Assembly (NCBI GenBank): GCA_023376005.1
Contig: CM042163.1
Location: 1,539,045-1,603,044, forward strand
DNA length: 64,000 nucleotides
Direction: 5' to 3'
Source of the DNA: Doryteuthis pealeii
Taxonomy: Eukaryota; Mollusca; Cephalopoda; Myopsida; Loliginidae
The notes beneath the pieces were generated by a model. The model worked only from the letters and a program-made list of their open reading frames with translations. It ran no database searches and was not told the DNA's origin. This document shows, piece after piece, positions 1-10,200 of the stretch; the first letter of the stretch is position 1, and every line of letters begins with the position of its first letter. Position numbers and translations under genes: made by a program.

Positions 1-815
1 AAATTCATTCTTAATGCATAATACAATTTTGTTTATCAACTCATGTTTTTCTATTTAACCCATAGATGGGACCCTAACAGGTACTACCACTCCGGGTCAG
101 AGTGGACCAGGGAGCAATGGTGATGAAGGGGTGCTCCACATTCCCCAAACCTCCAAAACTGGAACCTCACCATCAGATAGAGTTTAACGTCATTCCCAGG
201 ACATGTAGACCTGCAGCCACCGCCTTCTAGCACCCATATGATAAAAAGGGGTTGGGGCTTGCCATAAGGGCAATAGGGTTGGAGCAATCATATAGGTGCT
301 AGGGCTTGACGTGACCAGCCGATTGATCGGAGGGGGCCTCTCCGACCGCCCGTCTAGCCTAGGATAGGGCCAAAGTGGAGTATTGCAAGTCATGAACTGC
401 TCATCCACCTGGGCTCTATCCTTAAGCATCACGAGTCGCCACCCACGGCCAACAGGTGGCCCCATTGGGGGAGTCTTACCACTCTGCAGAGGTGCAGTCG
501 GTGCATTCTACGCCCCAGCCGACAAGGTGGATAGTGTCCTGGATATGATATTAAAATGTATCTAGTGGTTAAGTTCCAATTTTGGAGCTCTGGGGAATGT
601 GAAATATTCCTTCGTCCTCATTACTCCCAGGACCACTGTAACCCGGAGTGGGTTCCATCTATGTGTTAAATAGAAATAAAATGAGTGAAAAATGAGTTTT
701 AAAAAATGAATACCATAAAAAATGAATAAAACAAAATGTCTTCGGCATAAAATGACCCAAGAAAGGTTGACATGCCGTAAATTCCAACCAACCAACCAAC
801 CAACTATTTGGACTC
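1..815. mobile_element. Family A long-TIR DNA element, left end cut by window
   Basis: The left arm (about 1-190) and right arm (about 565-805, reverse complement) both carry the block CCATAGATGGGACCC and the CCGGGTCAGAGTGGACC-type block, so this is an inverted-repeat element. The right end carries a copy of the outer motif (ACGGCATGTCAACC read on the minus strand), followed by CCAA repeats. The interior (200-545) recurs at 13.5, 50.2 and 58.3 kb. No transposase frame is visible, so I infer a non-autonomous DNA transposon; the superfamily is unknown. Confidence 0.7.
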
Positions 816-864
816 TTATCTTTCCCAACTTAACTTTTTACTCTTTACCTTAACCACAAATTTG

Positions 865-1109
865 GGACCATATGACCTTTAGGCACCCCTTTTGCGATCT
901 CGTTTCATAAGGACATTTTTTTCATTTGCACCGTCAAAATCTGGTTGTTTGTTAGGGGTTAGGGTTAGGGGTTAGGGTTAGTATTATAATTTAAAAAGAA
1001 AACTCTAAAAATCATATGTTAACAAACAACCGGGTTTTGGTGGTGTAAATAAAAATAATGTCCTTATGAAACGAGATTGCAAAAGGGGTGCCTAAAGGTC
1101 ATATGGTCC
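865..1109. mobile_element. Family E foldback MITE with telomere-like core
   Basis: Near-perfect inverted arms of about 90 bp start GGACCATATGACCTTTAGG. The loop holds TTAGGG-like repeats (952-981). It is flanked by CAAATTTG (857-864) and CAGATTTG (1110-1117), a probable 8-bp target duplication with one mismatch. That length fits hAT- or P-like transposition, but this is inference. Other copies lie at 57,643 and 59,236. Confidence 0.8.
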
Positions 1110-1598
1110 CAGATTTGTTATTCTATCAAAGCTGGTTATTATAAACTTACACTTGAAGACCTAAGGTCCATCCGATTTTGGAATGGACGGACTCCTAGTG
1201 GGAGGTAACGTCGTCGTCGACCTCAGCGGTGGTGGCTGTGGCGGATGTGGTGGCGGCTGCGGCTGAGGTAGCCTACTACAAATGGGTCATGGATGAGGTT
1301 TAACTTTACATCTACGTCTGATTGGTTTCAGTTTGCCCGAAAGAGTTTTGTAGATATATAGCAACCTTTAAAAAAACAGTGAGAGATAAAGAAACTGTTT
1401 GTTTTTGATAGCGAAACTGTGTCCTGGGTGTCCTGGGTGTCCAAATATACGATATTCAATTCTTTACTCCACCGCTAGGGGTCACTAGTTTCATCACATT
1501 GTTATCACAGCTGCAAGGAACATTTTGCCAAGTTATCTGCTAGAAATGTTTTATTTGCCTGTATTTTTGTGATGAGGCTTCGTATAAATAATTTTGAT
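1110..1598. other. No gene seen; GGC/GGT-rich patch
   Basis: No recognisable gene or repeat family. A GC-rich patch at about 1,204-1,267 is built of GGTGGC/GGCGGC-like triplets and stands out from the AT-rich surroundings. It could be a degenerate trinucleotide repeat; no open frame of note crosses it. Confidence 0.5.
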
Positions 1599-1599
1599 G

Positions 1600-1772
1600 T
1601 TTTGGACTGTTGTCCTCATCTTTATTGTGTTATTTAAAGGATTTCCCATGCTGGAACATAACTATGCTCGGATACACAGGGAACGTCGGAGGATACAGCG
1701 GCCAAAACGTAGTGTTTATACAGACCATATTAAAGATGAGGACAACAGCCCGAAACATCAAAATTATAGAAA
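1600..1772. mobile_element. Family F inverted-repeat element, diverged copy
   Basis: The left end GGACTGTTGTCCTCATC is mirrored by GATGAGGACAACAGCCC near 1,735-1,752. The centre is a degraded version of the F core (GGCCAAAACGTAGTG). The same end sequences recur at least ten times between 18 and 52 kb. Confidence 0.6.
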
Positions 1773-1791
1773 TGTCTTATTTTTCAGGATA

Positions 1792-1910
1792 AAATGGGCG
1801 TCTCATCGTGGAATAATGTTTAACAAGCTAATCCTTTAGATCCATTGTTTCTGAAAAATGAATTCAATCCTAACTAGGTGCCCCATACTTGTGGCCTTGT
1901 GTCACAACTA
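1792..1910 (+). mobile_element. tRNA-like SINE head (family D')
   Basis: The segment resembles a decayed tRNA. A box A-like stretch (CGTGGAATAATGTTTAAC) is followed by a box B-like GAATTCAATCC, then CATACTTGTGGCCTTGTGTC. The copy at 18,462 is better preserved (GGTGTAATGGTTAGCA, GAGTTCGATCC). It reads as a SINE fragment, not a functional tRNA. Confidence 0.5.
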
Positions 1911-1925
1911 AGCTATGTTTTTTTT

Positions 1926-2231
1926 AAGGCGCTTGTCTCGTAACAATTATCGTCGTGGAAAATGAACTCGGTCAACCGAGTTCAAATCCTAGACGAGGTT
2001 GTTTGCATTTCACATAACGCTAATACTCTTGGGAAATGTATGAATCCATATATTCACCCTCCAGCTATGGGTAAATAGTAGGGCAGACTGGACTCTTTAA
2101 CCATGGATAGGTAACCAGTCTAGGAGAAGGAAAATTCGGAATTCAAACCTGTTAAACTCCACTTACGAAATTGACCTTGTGTCACATCCTGCTCGTGCGG
2201 AGGACTTGGTATATATATATATATATATATA
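1926..2231 (+). mobile_element. SINE D, tRNA-derived, near full length
   Basis: A tRNA-related head with box B-like CCGAGTTCAAATCC leads into a body with ACCCTCCAGCTATGGGTAAA and CAGTCTAGGAGAAGG. The tail is CTTGTGTCACATCCTGCTCG plus (TA)n. Full-length copies in the other orientation at 31,678 and 39,622 define the ends by target duplications. Confidence 0.75.
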
Positions 2232-2242
2232 ATCTTGGAAAG

Positions 2243-2439
2243 GTAGGTAACTCCTCAAACATTCTCACCTCTCACTCTTACTTTTTCACACTTCACCACG
2301 TGACGTCTCTTCAGCCAATGAGAAAATTCCATGTCGCGTTGTACTGACTCATTCCAAAACTTTTCCATGGTAATCTACATGTAATTCTTCTATTCTTCCC
2401 CCAAAAAATTTTCCCATGCTAATTTACACGTCACTGTCA

Positions 2440-2490
<51 letters not shown>
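2243..2490 (+). repeat. Family I 3' portion ending in (CT)n
   Basis: The blocks TTTTTCACACTTCACCACGTG, CCAATGAGAAAA and TTTCCCATGCTAATTTACAC are shared with 49.5-49.7 kb and partly with 4.5 kb. Here and at 49.7 kb the shared sequence runs straight into a (CT)n tract (2,442-2,490), so the microsatellite appears to be part of the dispersed unit. Confidence 0.6.
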
Positions 2491-2493
<3 letters not shown>

Positions 2494-2747
2494 AAAATAG
2501 GTTTGACTCAAGGCTATAAGTATGGAGCACGTAAGTGAGCATTGAACTTATTCATCATCATCATCATCATCATGTCACGCTAGTAGCACGGATACCCATG
2601 ACAATCTCTCATCAACCATCCCTATCTCCAATTGCCATCGGGAGGTCCTCTGCGCAGCATCCAGAATCCGCGTAGATGTGGTCAATGTAAGTCTTTGCTG
2701 GACGGCCCACACTAACGTAACCATGTGCTGGTTTTCGTAGAAGAACG
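2491..2747 (-). mobile_element. LINE ORF C-terminal remnant and 3' end (family H), copy 1
   Basis: Read on the minus strand, one frame gives GRPAKTYIDHIYADS, then a CCAEDL block, a DRDG block with two in-frame stops, and MGIRATSVT before a stop. This arrangement (GRP-x-x-TY-x-D, a D/E-rich stretch, DRD-x-W-R) is typical of the extreme C-terminus of many LINE reverse transcriptase ORFs. A (GAT)n stretch and a short 3' UTR follow, ending at the (CT)n tract. The element is a 5'-truncated, dead fragment. Confidence 0.7.
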
Positions 2748-3128
2748 TCAATCGGCTGGTCACGTCAAGCCCTAGCACCTATATGATTTTCCCAACCCTG
2801 TTGCCCTTATGGCAAGCCCCAATCCCTATTCTATCATATGGGTGCTAGAAGGCGGTGGCTGCGTGTCTACATGTCATGGGAATGACGTTAAACTCTATCT
2901 GATGGTGAGGTTCCAGTTTTGGAGGTTTGGGGAATGTGGATCACCCCTTCATCACCAATGCTCCCTGGTCCACTCTGACCCGGAGTGGTAGTACCTGTTA
3001 GGGTCCCATCTATGGGTTAAATAGAAAAACATGAGTTGATAAACAGAATTGTATTATCCATTAAGAATTGATTTATTTCAAAACTTTATCGGCATTAAAT
3101 GACCCACTGAGGTTGATATGCCGTAAAA
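2748..3128 (-). mobile_element. Family A fragment (left half, inverted)
   Basis: Reverse complement of about 1-320 of the window, extending to the outer motif GGTTGATATGCCGTAAAAC at 3,111-3,129. It sits exactly between the two family H LINE ends. Confidence 0.75.
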
Positions 3129-3141
3129 CAAAACAAAACAA

Positions 3142-3145
<4 letters not shown>

Positions 3146-3213
<68 letters not shown>

Positions 3214-3462
3214 AATAGGTTTGACTCAAGGCTATAAGTATGGAGCACGTAAGTGAGCATTGAACTTATTCATCATCATCATCATGTCACGCTAGTAGCA
3301 CGGATACCCATGACAATCTCTCATCAAACATCCCTATCTCCAATTGCCATCGGGAGTCCTCTGCGCAGCTTTCAGAATCCGCGTAGATGTGGCCAATGTA
3401 GGTCTTTGCTGGACGGCCCACACTAACGTAACCACGTGCTGGTTTTCGTAGAAGAACGTCAT
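3146..3462 (-). mobile_element. LINE 3' end (family H), copy 2
   Basis: Close copy of 2,442-2,747, again beginning with (CT)n (3,146-3,208). The minus-strand frame keeps GRPAKTYIGHIYADS but then shifts, so it is a pseudogene fragment. Two copies around a family A piece suggest a local duplication or repeated insertion at the same site. Confidence 0.7.
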
Positions 3463-4144
3463 ATGAGGTCGTCCTTGTTTTTCCAACAGAAAGCCTTTTT
3501 TGTAGAAGAACACAACTGGTAATATTTAACCCCTAGCTGTGGGATTGTTATAGGTGATACACCCTATAAGACTAATGGAATGCGCCGACGGGTTACTATA
3601 AGTAACAGGGACAATTGTGGCTTGGGAGTAAGCCAATGCGAGTAAGCCAATAACTCTATTTGTCGGACGTAATTTCCACTTCTATGTATTGTATTTGTCT
3701 ACTTTTTGTTAATACATTTTCCTACATTTGTTACCCGTCGTTTTGTTCTTATTTGACCCCTTAAAACCTCACAACAGGGATGAAGGGGTTTCGTTCTTTT
3801 CCAAAGGGGCATTAGCCTTTAAGTGAACGTAATAGCACGGCTGGAGTTTGAACTTGTTTACTACGATGTCGCAATTCAGCAGGTTAGCCATTACGCCACG
3901 GGGACTCCCCGCAGCGATTTCTGTTACTATGAAAAAAAATAAGATTTCAGGCTGCGAGCGGAATTGAGGAGAACGTGAAGATGCAGCTGATGGCGATCCC
4001 GAAAGGGGACTTTGCGCAGTTTTGAAAAGTGGAAGGGACGCTGGAATAAATATGTGAGGTCTAGACAGAAGTACGTTGAAGAGGACTAAGGCTCTTTTTG
4101 TTACGTTACGCTCTTCTTTCAGAATGGAGAGATGACGTGTCAAC
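3463..4144. other. No gene; tRNA-like patch at 3,838-3,908 (-)
   Basis: The minus strand at 3,838-3,908 reads GGAGTCCCCGTGGCGTAATG and later AAGTTCAAACTCC. These are box A- and box B-like blocks of a tRNA-derived SINE head or a decayed tRNA. The remainder holds no repeat I recognise, and no open frame looks like a known protein. Confidence 0.45.
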
Positions 4145-4560
4145 GTTTGTTACGTTACGGTTCTCACTTCGAATGGAGTGATGATGTATTGATAGTAAAA
4201 TAATTAGTTGTATATTTATCTCTCTGGACCGGTACTACATTGGGAGAGGTTAGAATCCTGGTTGCTGGGCTGTTGTTCAGTTGACTGGCAATTCCTTGAT
4301 GTTTGGAAACCAACTTGGGGTGCTCAGAGATATCTTGCCTTGTTCCATTTAGATATTTTAGTAATAACACAAGGCCATTTCTTTTTCTCATGAGATTTTT
4401 TATTTCCCCCTATTCACAACTACCGAGAGTAAAAGCCCATGTCTTGCTCTCTCAACTCATAATTCCGAACTCAACTCAGCATTCTGATCTAATACATATT
4501 TTTGCTAAAATCTTTCCCGTGCTAATTTACACTTCAGTGTTATCTCATGACTCCACCCCA
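4145..4560 (+). repeat. Family I dispersed repeat
   Basis: Shares GGTTGCTGGGCTG, TTGGCAATTCTTTGATG-like sequence, GGAAACCAACTTGGG and TAGTAATAACACAAGGC with three segments at 48.7-49.5 kb. Its class is unknown; no terminal repeats or protein frame are visible. Confidence 0.6.
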
Positions 4561-5490
4561 CCCCACCCCATTGTGTTAGGTTTTCTCTGGGGGGTTTTTC
4601 GGGGTTTTTTTCTTGTTTTTTTTTTGTTTGTTTTTTTTTTTTTTTGTTAATATAGAATTTTTGGATCATTTCTAGACATATCCTTGTAAATGAATTGAAA
4701 AAAAAAAGAGAATGATTGGGAAGTTTCATGTTCCCGTGTGGGAATGAATTGTTCTAACTACACTCAGTTCAAACAGAAAAACTCTCACCACCCACACCTC
4801 TATGAATGCGAAGGGATAGGAAAACTAAAAAAAGGGAGGATAGGACAACAAAAACAACAAAAAAAAAACAATTCTCTCTATCGGTAGAGGATGAGATTTA
4901 CCCTTCGCTCTGTTGATGGCCGCTAGGGGCGGGCCGGGCTGGGCTGGTTGGGCCGGGCTGGGGGGTAAGGACAGATTCAAACAGATGGAAGGAGTTTTTT
5001 TTTAGTTTTTTTAGTTTTTTTATCCTACATAATGCAGACATTAAAAAAAAGTAAATCACATCTTACGAGTGAATGGTCAAATATGTTTTGTTTTTTGACA
5101 GAATAAACTTGAAACTGAAAATGACGCCCACGTATAATGGCTTATGAAAATAGAAACGAAAATTCTCTGTTTTTTACTGAGACAACATAGACACATAATT
5201 TGATGCACACGCACACACGCGCATACATTCTTCTTTTCTTTCTTTCTTTCTTTCTTTTCTTTTGGGTGTTAATCATTAAATGTACAAAATTAACAATGTA
5301 ACTTCCTTTGTTGCTGTTGTTCATGACTTCTGTGAATAAGAAACAAAAAACTCGTGAATCCAACCTTAATATAAATGTCTGACATTGACGTCACCGACCA
5401 AGGGACATTTTTTGTGACTGCTTGAATAACAGTGAAATTAATTTTAAAATAAAGTAAGTTAGTGTGCAGATACTACACTGATCATAGTCA
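4561..5490. other. No gene; G-rich quadruplex-type patch and simple repeats
   Basis: 4,926-4,965 has at least six runs of three or more G separated by one to six bases, a strong G-quadruplex-type motif. (TTTC)n lies at about 5,231-5,262, with poly-T at 4,619-4,645. No protein-like frame is seen. Confidence 0.55.
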
Positions 5491-5499
5491 AAGCGTTTT

Positions 5500-6880
5500 T
5501 TTTTTTAGCATAAAAGAATAGTGAAACTAAGGATTCAAATGGGCTAATATTCAAGAAATACAGTTGACTTACCGGTTTCGTTCGGATTAATTATATAACT
5601 GATATTAGTTTAATGAGATTTATATAGTAACTGTTGGCTTTCGGTTTAGAAAGTATGGTAGCGAATTTTGACTTGATGTAAAAAAAACATTTTTGAAGTT
5701 GGTGGATTTTGATTCGAGAGTAATTTAGAAAATTATTTACTAATAAGCGGTTTTGTAATATCTTGAATTAATGAGGTTTATTGGTACCTATAGGGCCGGG
5801 TTAGCTCAGTCGGTAGAGCGTTCGGCTAGAAACCACAAGGTTCCTAGTTCGATACCGGTCCTCGCCAACTCAGCGTATGAGTAGCACAGGGATCTGTGCG
5901 GTAAAGTAATATGCTGATGGTAGGTGTGGCGCTCCACCTCAGACGCTAAAATAATCTCCTTGGTCTAGCGCTAGTGAAAAGTGGATAGACTCCCTCGCTG
6001 ATTGGCTGATACCGACTTTAGGCCACCCCGACGACTTTTATTGGTACCTAAAGAAATTGTTGTAACACTCTTGTAACGGATTGGATAATTCTTAAATTGT
6101 GAAATTCGTTGGTAATTGAATTAATATCTTTTGTACGTTGAGTGATCGGGGGGGGGGGGGTAGGTAAGTCTTCATCAGATGATGACTTTGGGGCCGAACG
6201 TGTTTCGGGGCCTCAGCATCATTACCACTACCCAAAGTGTCCTTTGACTTTATTGGAATCTATCCCACATTAAACCTACACACACCTTATCGTTTCTCCA
6301 ATTTTCGAAATCTAAGGTAGACACTATTGGAAAGGTAATCACACATTATCTCCAATTATTTAAAACGTCCAAAGTGGATACAATTGAAACTAAGATACAC
6401 ACAATCACCCTATCACCCTCTCCCGCCGCAACAAAAAAACACCAAGCACACATAATACTACTAAAATAACAACTAGAAGTAATATTACATCAGTACATAC
6501 CTTCCTCTCATCACTCAACCTACAAAAAATACATAAATTCAATTACCAACAACTCTTTGTGGTTTAAAATTCATCAAGTCCGTTACAAGAGTTTTACAAG
6601 AATTTCTTTAAATACCAGTAAACCTCATCAAGTTAAACTATTGCAAAACAACTTATTAGTTCTCCCTAGTAAATATTTTTCTAAATCACTTTCTTATCAA
6701 AATCCTCAAAACAAAAAAAATTAGTTACCATACTTTCTAAACCAGAAGCCAACTACTAACAGTTACTACAGAAATCTCATTAAACAGTTACACAATTAAT
6801 CCAAACAAAACCGGTATGTCAGCTGTATTTCTGGAATATTAACCTATTTGAATTCTTAGTTTCAAGAGAATCAAACTCAC
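5500..6880. mobile_element. Long inverted-repeat element, arms of several hundred bp
   Basis: The left arm (about 5,510-5,790 plus 6,051-6,145) matches the reverse complement of about 6,500-6,880. Matching pairs include CTAATATTCAAGAAATACAG with its mirror at 6,817-6,845, and ATGAGGTTTATTGGTA with TACCAGTAAACCTCAT. SINE C has split the left arm. The centre (6,150-6,470) contains a G12 run and a CTGATGA/GAAAC module on the minus strand (6,172-6,206). No coding frame is evident. Confidence 0.7.
5791..6036 (+). mobile_element. SINE C, complete, with 14-bp target duplication
   Basis: A tRNA-derived head carries box A TTAGCTCAGTCGGTAGAGC and box B AGTTCGATACC. The body is of about 170 bp with AGTAGCACAGGGATCTGTG and TTGGTCTAGCGC, and the end is GACTT. 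TTTATTGGTACCTA flanks both sides (5,777-5,790 and 6,037-6,050), which fixes the borders and shows LINE-type retrotransposition into the foldback element. Confidence 0.9.
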
Positions 6881-6932
6881 TAACAACGGCCTGCTAGTCT
6901 AGCTCTTTAACCATTACACCACACAAGGCGTT
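6862..6932 (-). mobile_element. tRNA-like sequence, SINE head
   Basis: The minus strand reads CTTGTGTGGTGTAATGGTTA (box A-like) and GTGAGTTTGATTC (box B-like), about the right distance apart. It abuts the right arm of the foldback element, so that element may have captured or begun as a SINE. Confidence 0.5.
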
Positions 6933-7087
6933 TCTCATATTACGTACTGTTACTGTATGTAATAACATTGTTGAAACGTAGACAAAAAAGCACAACTGCT
7001 TTACAAAAGACAAACAGAAGTGAATCCGACTTTTTTGGACATTTTTTTTTTACAGTGATTGTCGCCAAATGAGACAGTCAACCTAAA

Positions 7088-8475
7088 TTTCTTCTTCTTC
7101 TTCTTCTTCTTCTTCTTCTTCTTCTTCTTCTTCTTCTTTTTCTTTTCTTCTTTGCATTCTTCTTCTTTGCATTCTTCTTCTTTTCTCTTTTTATTTTCTT
7201 CTTTTCTTTTTATTTTTTCTTTCCTTTTTCTTTTCTTTTTCTTCTTTTCTTTTTCTTTTTCTTTTTCTTTTCTTTTCTTATTTTATTTTTCTTCATTACT
7301 TTTATTTTTTCTTTTTATTTTCTTCTTCTCCTCTTTTTCTTTTCTTTTTCTTTTTCTTTTTCGTTTCTTCTCTTTTCCTTCTTTTCTTCTTTCTTTTTCT
7401 TTTTTGTCTTCGTTTCTTTTTCGTTTCTTTTTCTCTTTTTTTTCTTTTCTTCTTTTCTTCTTTTTATTCTCTTTTCTTTTTCTTTTCTTTTTCTTTTATT
7501 TTCTTCTTCATTTCTTATTCTTTTCTTTTTCTTTTTCTTTCTTTTCTTTTCTTTCTTTTTCTTTTCTTTCTTCTTCATTTCTTCTTCTTTTCTTTCCTTT
7601 TTTTTTTTCTTTTTTTATGTTCTTTCTTCTTCTTCTGTCTTTTTCTTTTCTTTCTTTTTTCTTCTTCATTTCTTCTTTTTTTTTCTTTTTCTTTCTTCTT
7701 TCTTTTTCTTTCTTTTCTTTTCTTTCTTTTCTTTTTCTTTTTCTTTTTCTTTCTTTTATTTTCTTCTTTCATTTCTTCTCTTTCTTTTTCTTTTTCTTTT
7801 TTCTTTTTCTTTCTTTTCTTCTTCATTTCTTCTTTCTTTCTTTTTCTTTTTCTTTTTTCTTTCTTTTCTTTTCTTTCTTTCTTTTTTTCATTTCTTCTTC
7901 TTTTCTTTCTTTTTTTCTTTTTTCTTTCTTTCTTCTTTTCTTTTTCTTTTCTCTTTTTATTTTATTTTTTCTTCTTCACTTTTATTTTTCTTCCTCTTTT
8001 CTTCTTTTCTTCTTTTCTTCTTCTCTTCTTTTCTTTTTCTTTTCCTTTTCTTTTTTCTTTTCTTCTTCGTTTCTTCCTTTTCTTGTTTTCTTTTTCTTTT
8101 CTTTTTCTTCTTTTCTTCTTTCTTTTCTTTTTCCTTTTTTTCTTTTTTTCTTCGTTTCTTTTTTTTTTTTTCTTTTTTCTTTTCTTCTTTTCTTCTTTTC
8201 TTTTCTTCTTCTTTCTCTTCCTTTCTTTCTTTTCTTTTCTTCATTTCTTCTTCGTTTCTTCTTTCTTTCTCTCTTTCCTTTTTGTTTTATTCTTTGTTTT
8301 TCTTTTTCTTCTTCTTTTCTCTTTCTTTCTTTTCTTTCTTTTCCTTTCTTTCTCTTTTTTCTTTTCTTTTTCTTTCTCCTTTTCTTTCTTTTCTTTTTCT
8401 TCTTTTCTTCCTCTTTTCTCTTTTCTTCTTTTTCCTTTTCCCTTTCTTTTTTCTCTGTCTCCAATTTTCTCTGTT
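7088..8475 (+). repeat. 1.4-kb polypyrimidine tract (TTC/TTTC-rich)
   Basis: Almost uninterrupted C/T on this strand, starting as clean (CTT)n and then degenerate TTTTC/TTCTT. It produces long artificial Phe/Ser/Leu frames (and Lys/Glu/Arg on the other strand) that should not be annotated as proteins. Mirror symmetry in such tracts favours triplex DNA. Confidence 0.9.
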
Positions 8476-8766
8476 GTTTTAGCCTCATTAGCGATTACGA
8501 ACAAGCCACACTAACAAGGAAGATTGGGCGTTAGGTGTCTTAAAAATGTGAGACCCCCACTAAAGTGGGTGGTCCGGAGTTTTGATTGTCGTCAAGAGGT
8601 GATGGAATAGAGAAATGGCGCGACAAGTCGCTTTGATTAGATTGTTGTATTAGAGTTAACTCCCTTTGATGTGAAACCCCGGAATAATGAGGACGAAAGA
8701 GACTTTATGTAAATGACAAGGAGAAAACTTGTTTTTAACGTCTTTCATTCTCTTTTGTTTTTCATT

Positions 8767-8767
<1 letters not shown>

Positions 8768-8827
<60 letters not shown>

Positions 8828-8936
8828 ATATATATATATACCTCACACTGTTTTCTCTCTTGCTATGTGTCACTTTTTGTCAGTTCAGCCTACCTTTTTG
8901 TATGTCTGTCTCTATTCATATCTATCTCAGTATGCT

Positions 8937-9001
<65 letters not shown>
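8768..9001 (+). repeat. (CT)n, (TA)n and (TG)n microsatellites
   Basis: (CT)n spans 8,768-8,822, (TA)n 8,826-8,840 and 8,940-8,967, then (TG)n 8,967-9,001. The sequence just after the (TG)n (9,005-9,060) recurs at 54,954-55,010 behind a different microsatellite. Confidence 0.9.
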
Positions 9002-9003
<2 letters not shown>

Positions 9004-9689
9004 ACGTAAATGTACACGGTAATAACCTACTCGAGTTTCACCATAAGGATCTTCAGGATTTCTACCAATGGTTATATGTTGATCCTTAGAAAAAAATGCA
9101 ACTTCCGCCCTTTTCGAATTTTTAAATTCAAAACCAGCGTAGAGGATTGTTTTTCTAAAGTATAAGGGGGGACTTACATTGGTCTCATTACTACGACCTT
9201 GTTGCGCCGTTTGACACTACATTTATCTGATACAAGCTCGATAATGCAACACTTAAAATCCCATTTTTTGTACGAATGGTGTTCAATATATGTGAAATAA
9301 GAAAAAAAGATCTTGTAGATGCAGTGCCACATCGGGATATTGATCTTGCTATAAAAAAAATCAGAAATCATCAATAACTTAAAATTGATTGACTTTAAGA
9401 CTTTTTGATAGCATTTTTGGATTCCTCGGACCAAAATACTTTTATAAACCAATTTTTAAGCGTAAGGGAAGCTCTTGAAATCATTTTACAGACAAAAAAT
9501 AGGTTATAAAAAGTCACCATTTACCGCGACTACCCTCAGATTTGGAGAGCTAAAAATCAACATAACTCCGCCAATTTTTGGAATTGGATGCTCAAATTTT
9601 GGGAATTATCTAACTGTTGCACACCCTTCTGTTTTACTGGCACTAAATAATTATAATGTTGCATACCTCTTTCTTTAATTCTATTTCTT
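9002..9689. other. No gene recognised
   Basis: 9,005-9,060 (AATAACCTACTCGAGTTTC onward) is shared with 54,954-55,010. The remainder is single-copy within this window. Open frames of 67-92 codons exist on both strands but show no motif I know. Confidence 0.4.
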
Positions 9690-10200
9690 GGCCGTCTTTA
9701 GTATTCTGATCGTCTTTGGTATTTCTTCTATCATCTTGACTTGGTCTGGTCTAGCGTCTTGGATCTGCTATCTTCTAAGGTCTTGCGTCTGGAGTTGACT
9801 TGGGGACTTCGGTCTGGTTTTCTGTTAGGGATTTCTCTCTATCAGAAGCCCTGTGTCATTGTTAGTTTTTAGATAATAAACACAGGACTTCGATTTATTT
9901 TGATGTTACTTTATTTTCAATCCACAACCCAGACATCTGCTGATTAACATAGCGCGCGTGAGTTCCAGTTTAGACAGAGCATAAAATGGCCGACCGCTCT
10001 GCCTGACGTCTAACTGCAAACTGGGGACTCTGAAAAAGGTCCCACGTGACTTCACGTATTTTGGCGCGCTTCTGTAATTTTCCATTGAAGGACCCGGCCA
10101 TGGTATGAAAAGGGTCATCCCCTCAGAATTACAGGGGATTGACAATAATCTTATGCAACCGCATAGATTATGTAACATAACTTTATCATAGTCCACACTT
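9690..10200 (+). repeat. LTR-like repeat, inverted relative to 15.1-15.3 kb
   Basis: 9,770-9,935 matches the reverse complement of about 15,115-15,275: CAGAAGCCCTGTGTCATTG, TAATAAACACAGGACTTCG and GATGTTACTTTATTT. An AATAAA and a moderately GC-rich 3' side (9,940-10,120) look like the R-U5 end of an LTR. No partner LTR, primer site or pol frame is seen, so the class is uncertain. Confidence 0.4.

Noticed and set aside
952..981. Telomere or interstitial telomeric sequence
   Set aside because: Only a few degenerate TTAGGG-like units, always in the loop of a foldback element and repeated at unlinked sites; not a chromosome end.
5791..5870. Functional tRNA gene (also 57,150, 31,900 and 18,462)
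   Set aside because: Box A and B are good, but every copy continues into a conserved non-tRNA body and some have target duplications. The acceptor stems do not pair cleanly. These are SINE heads.
7059..8534. 491-codon Phe/Ser/Leu-rich frame and opposing Lys/Glu/Arg-rich frames
   Set aside because: Produced entirely by the polypyrimidine tract; no start context, domain or codon structure beyond the repeat.
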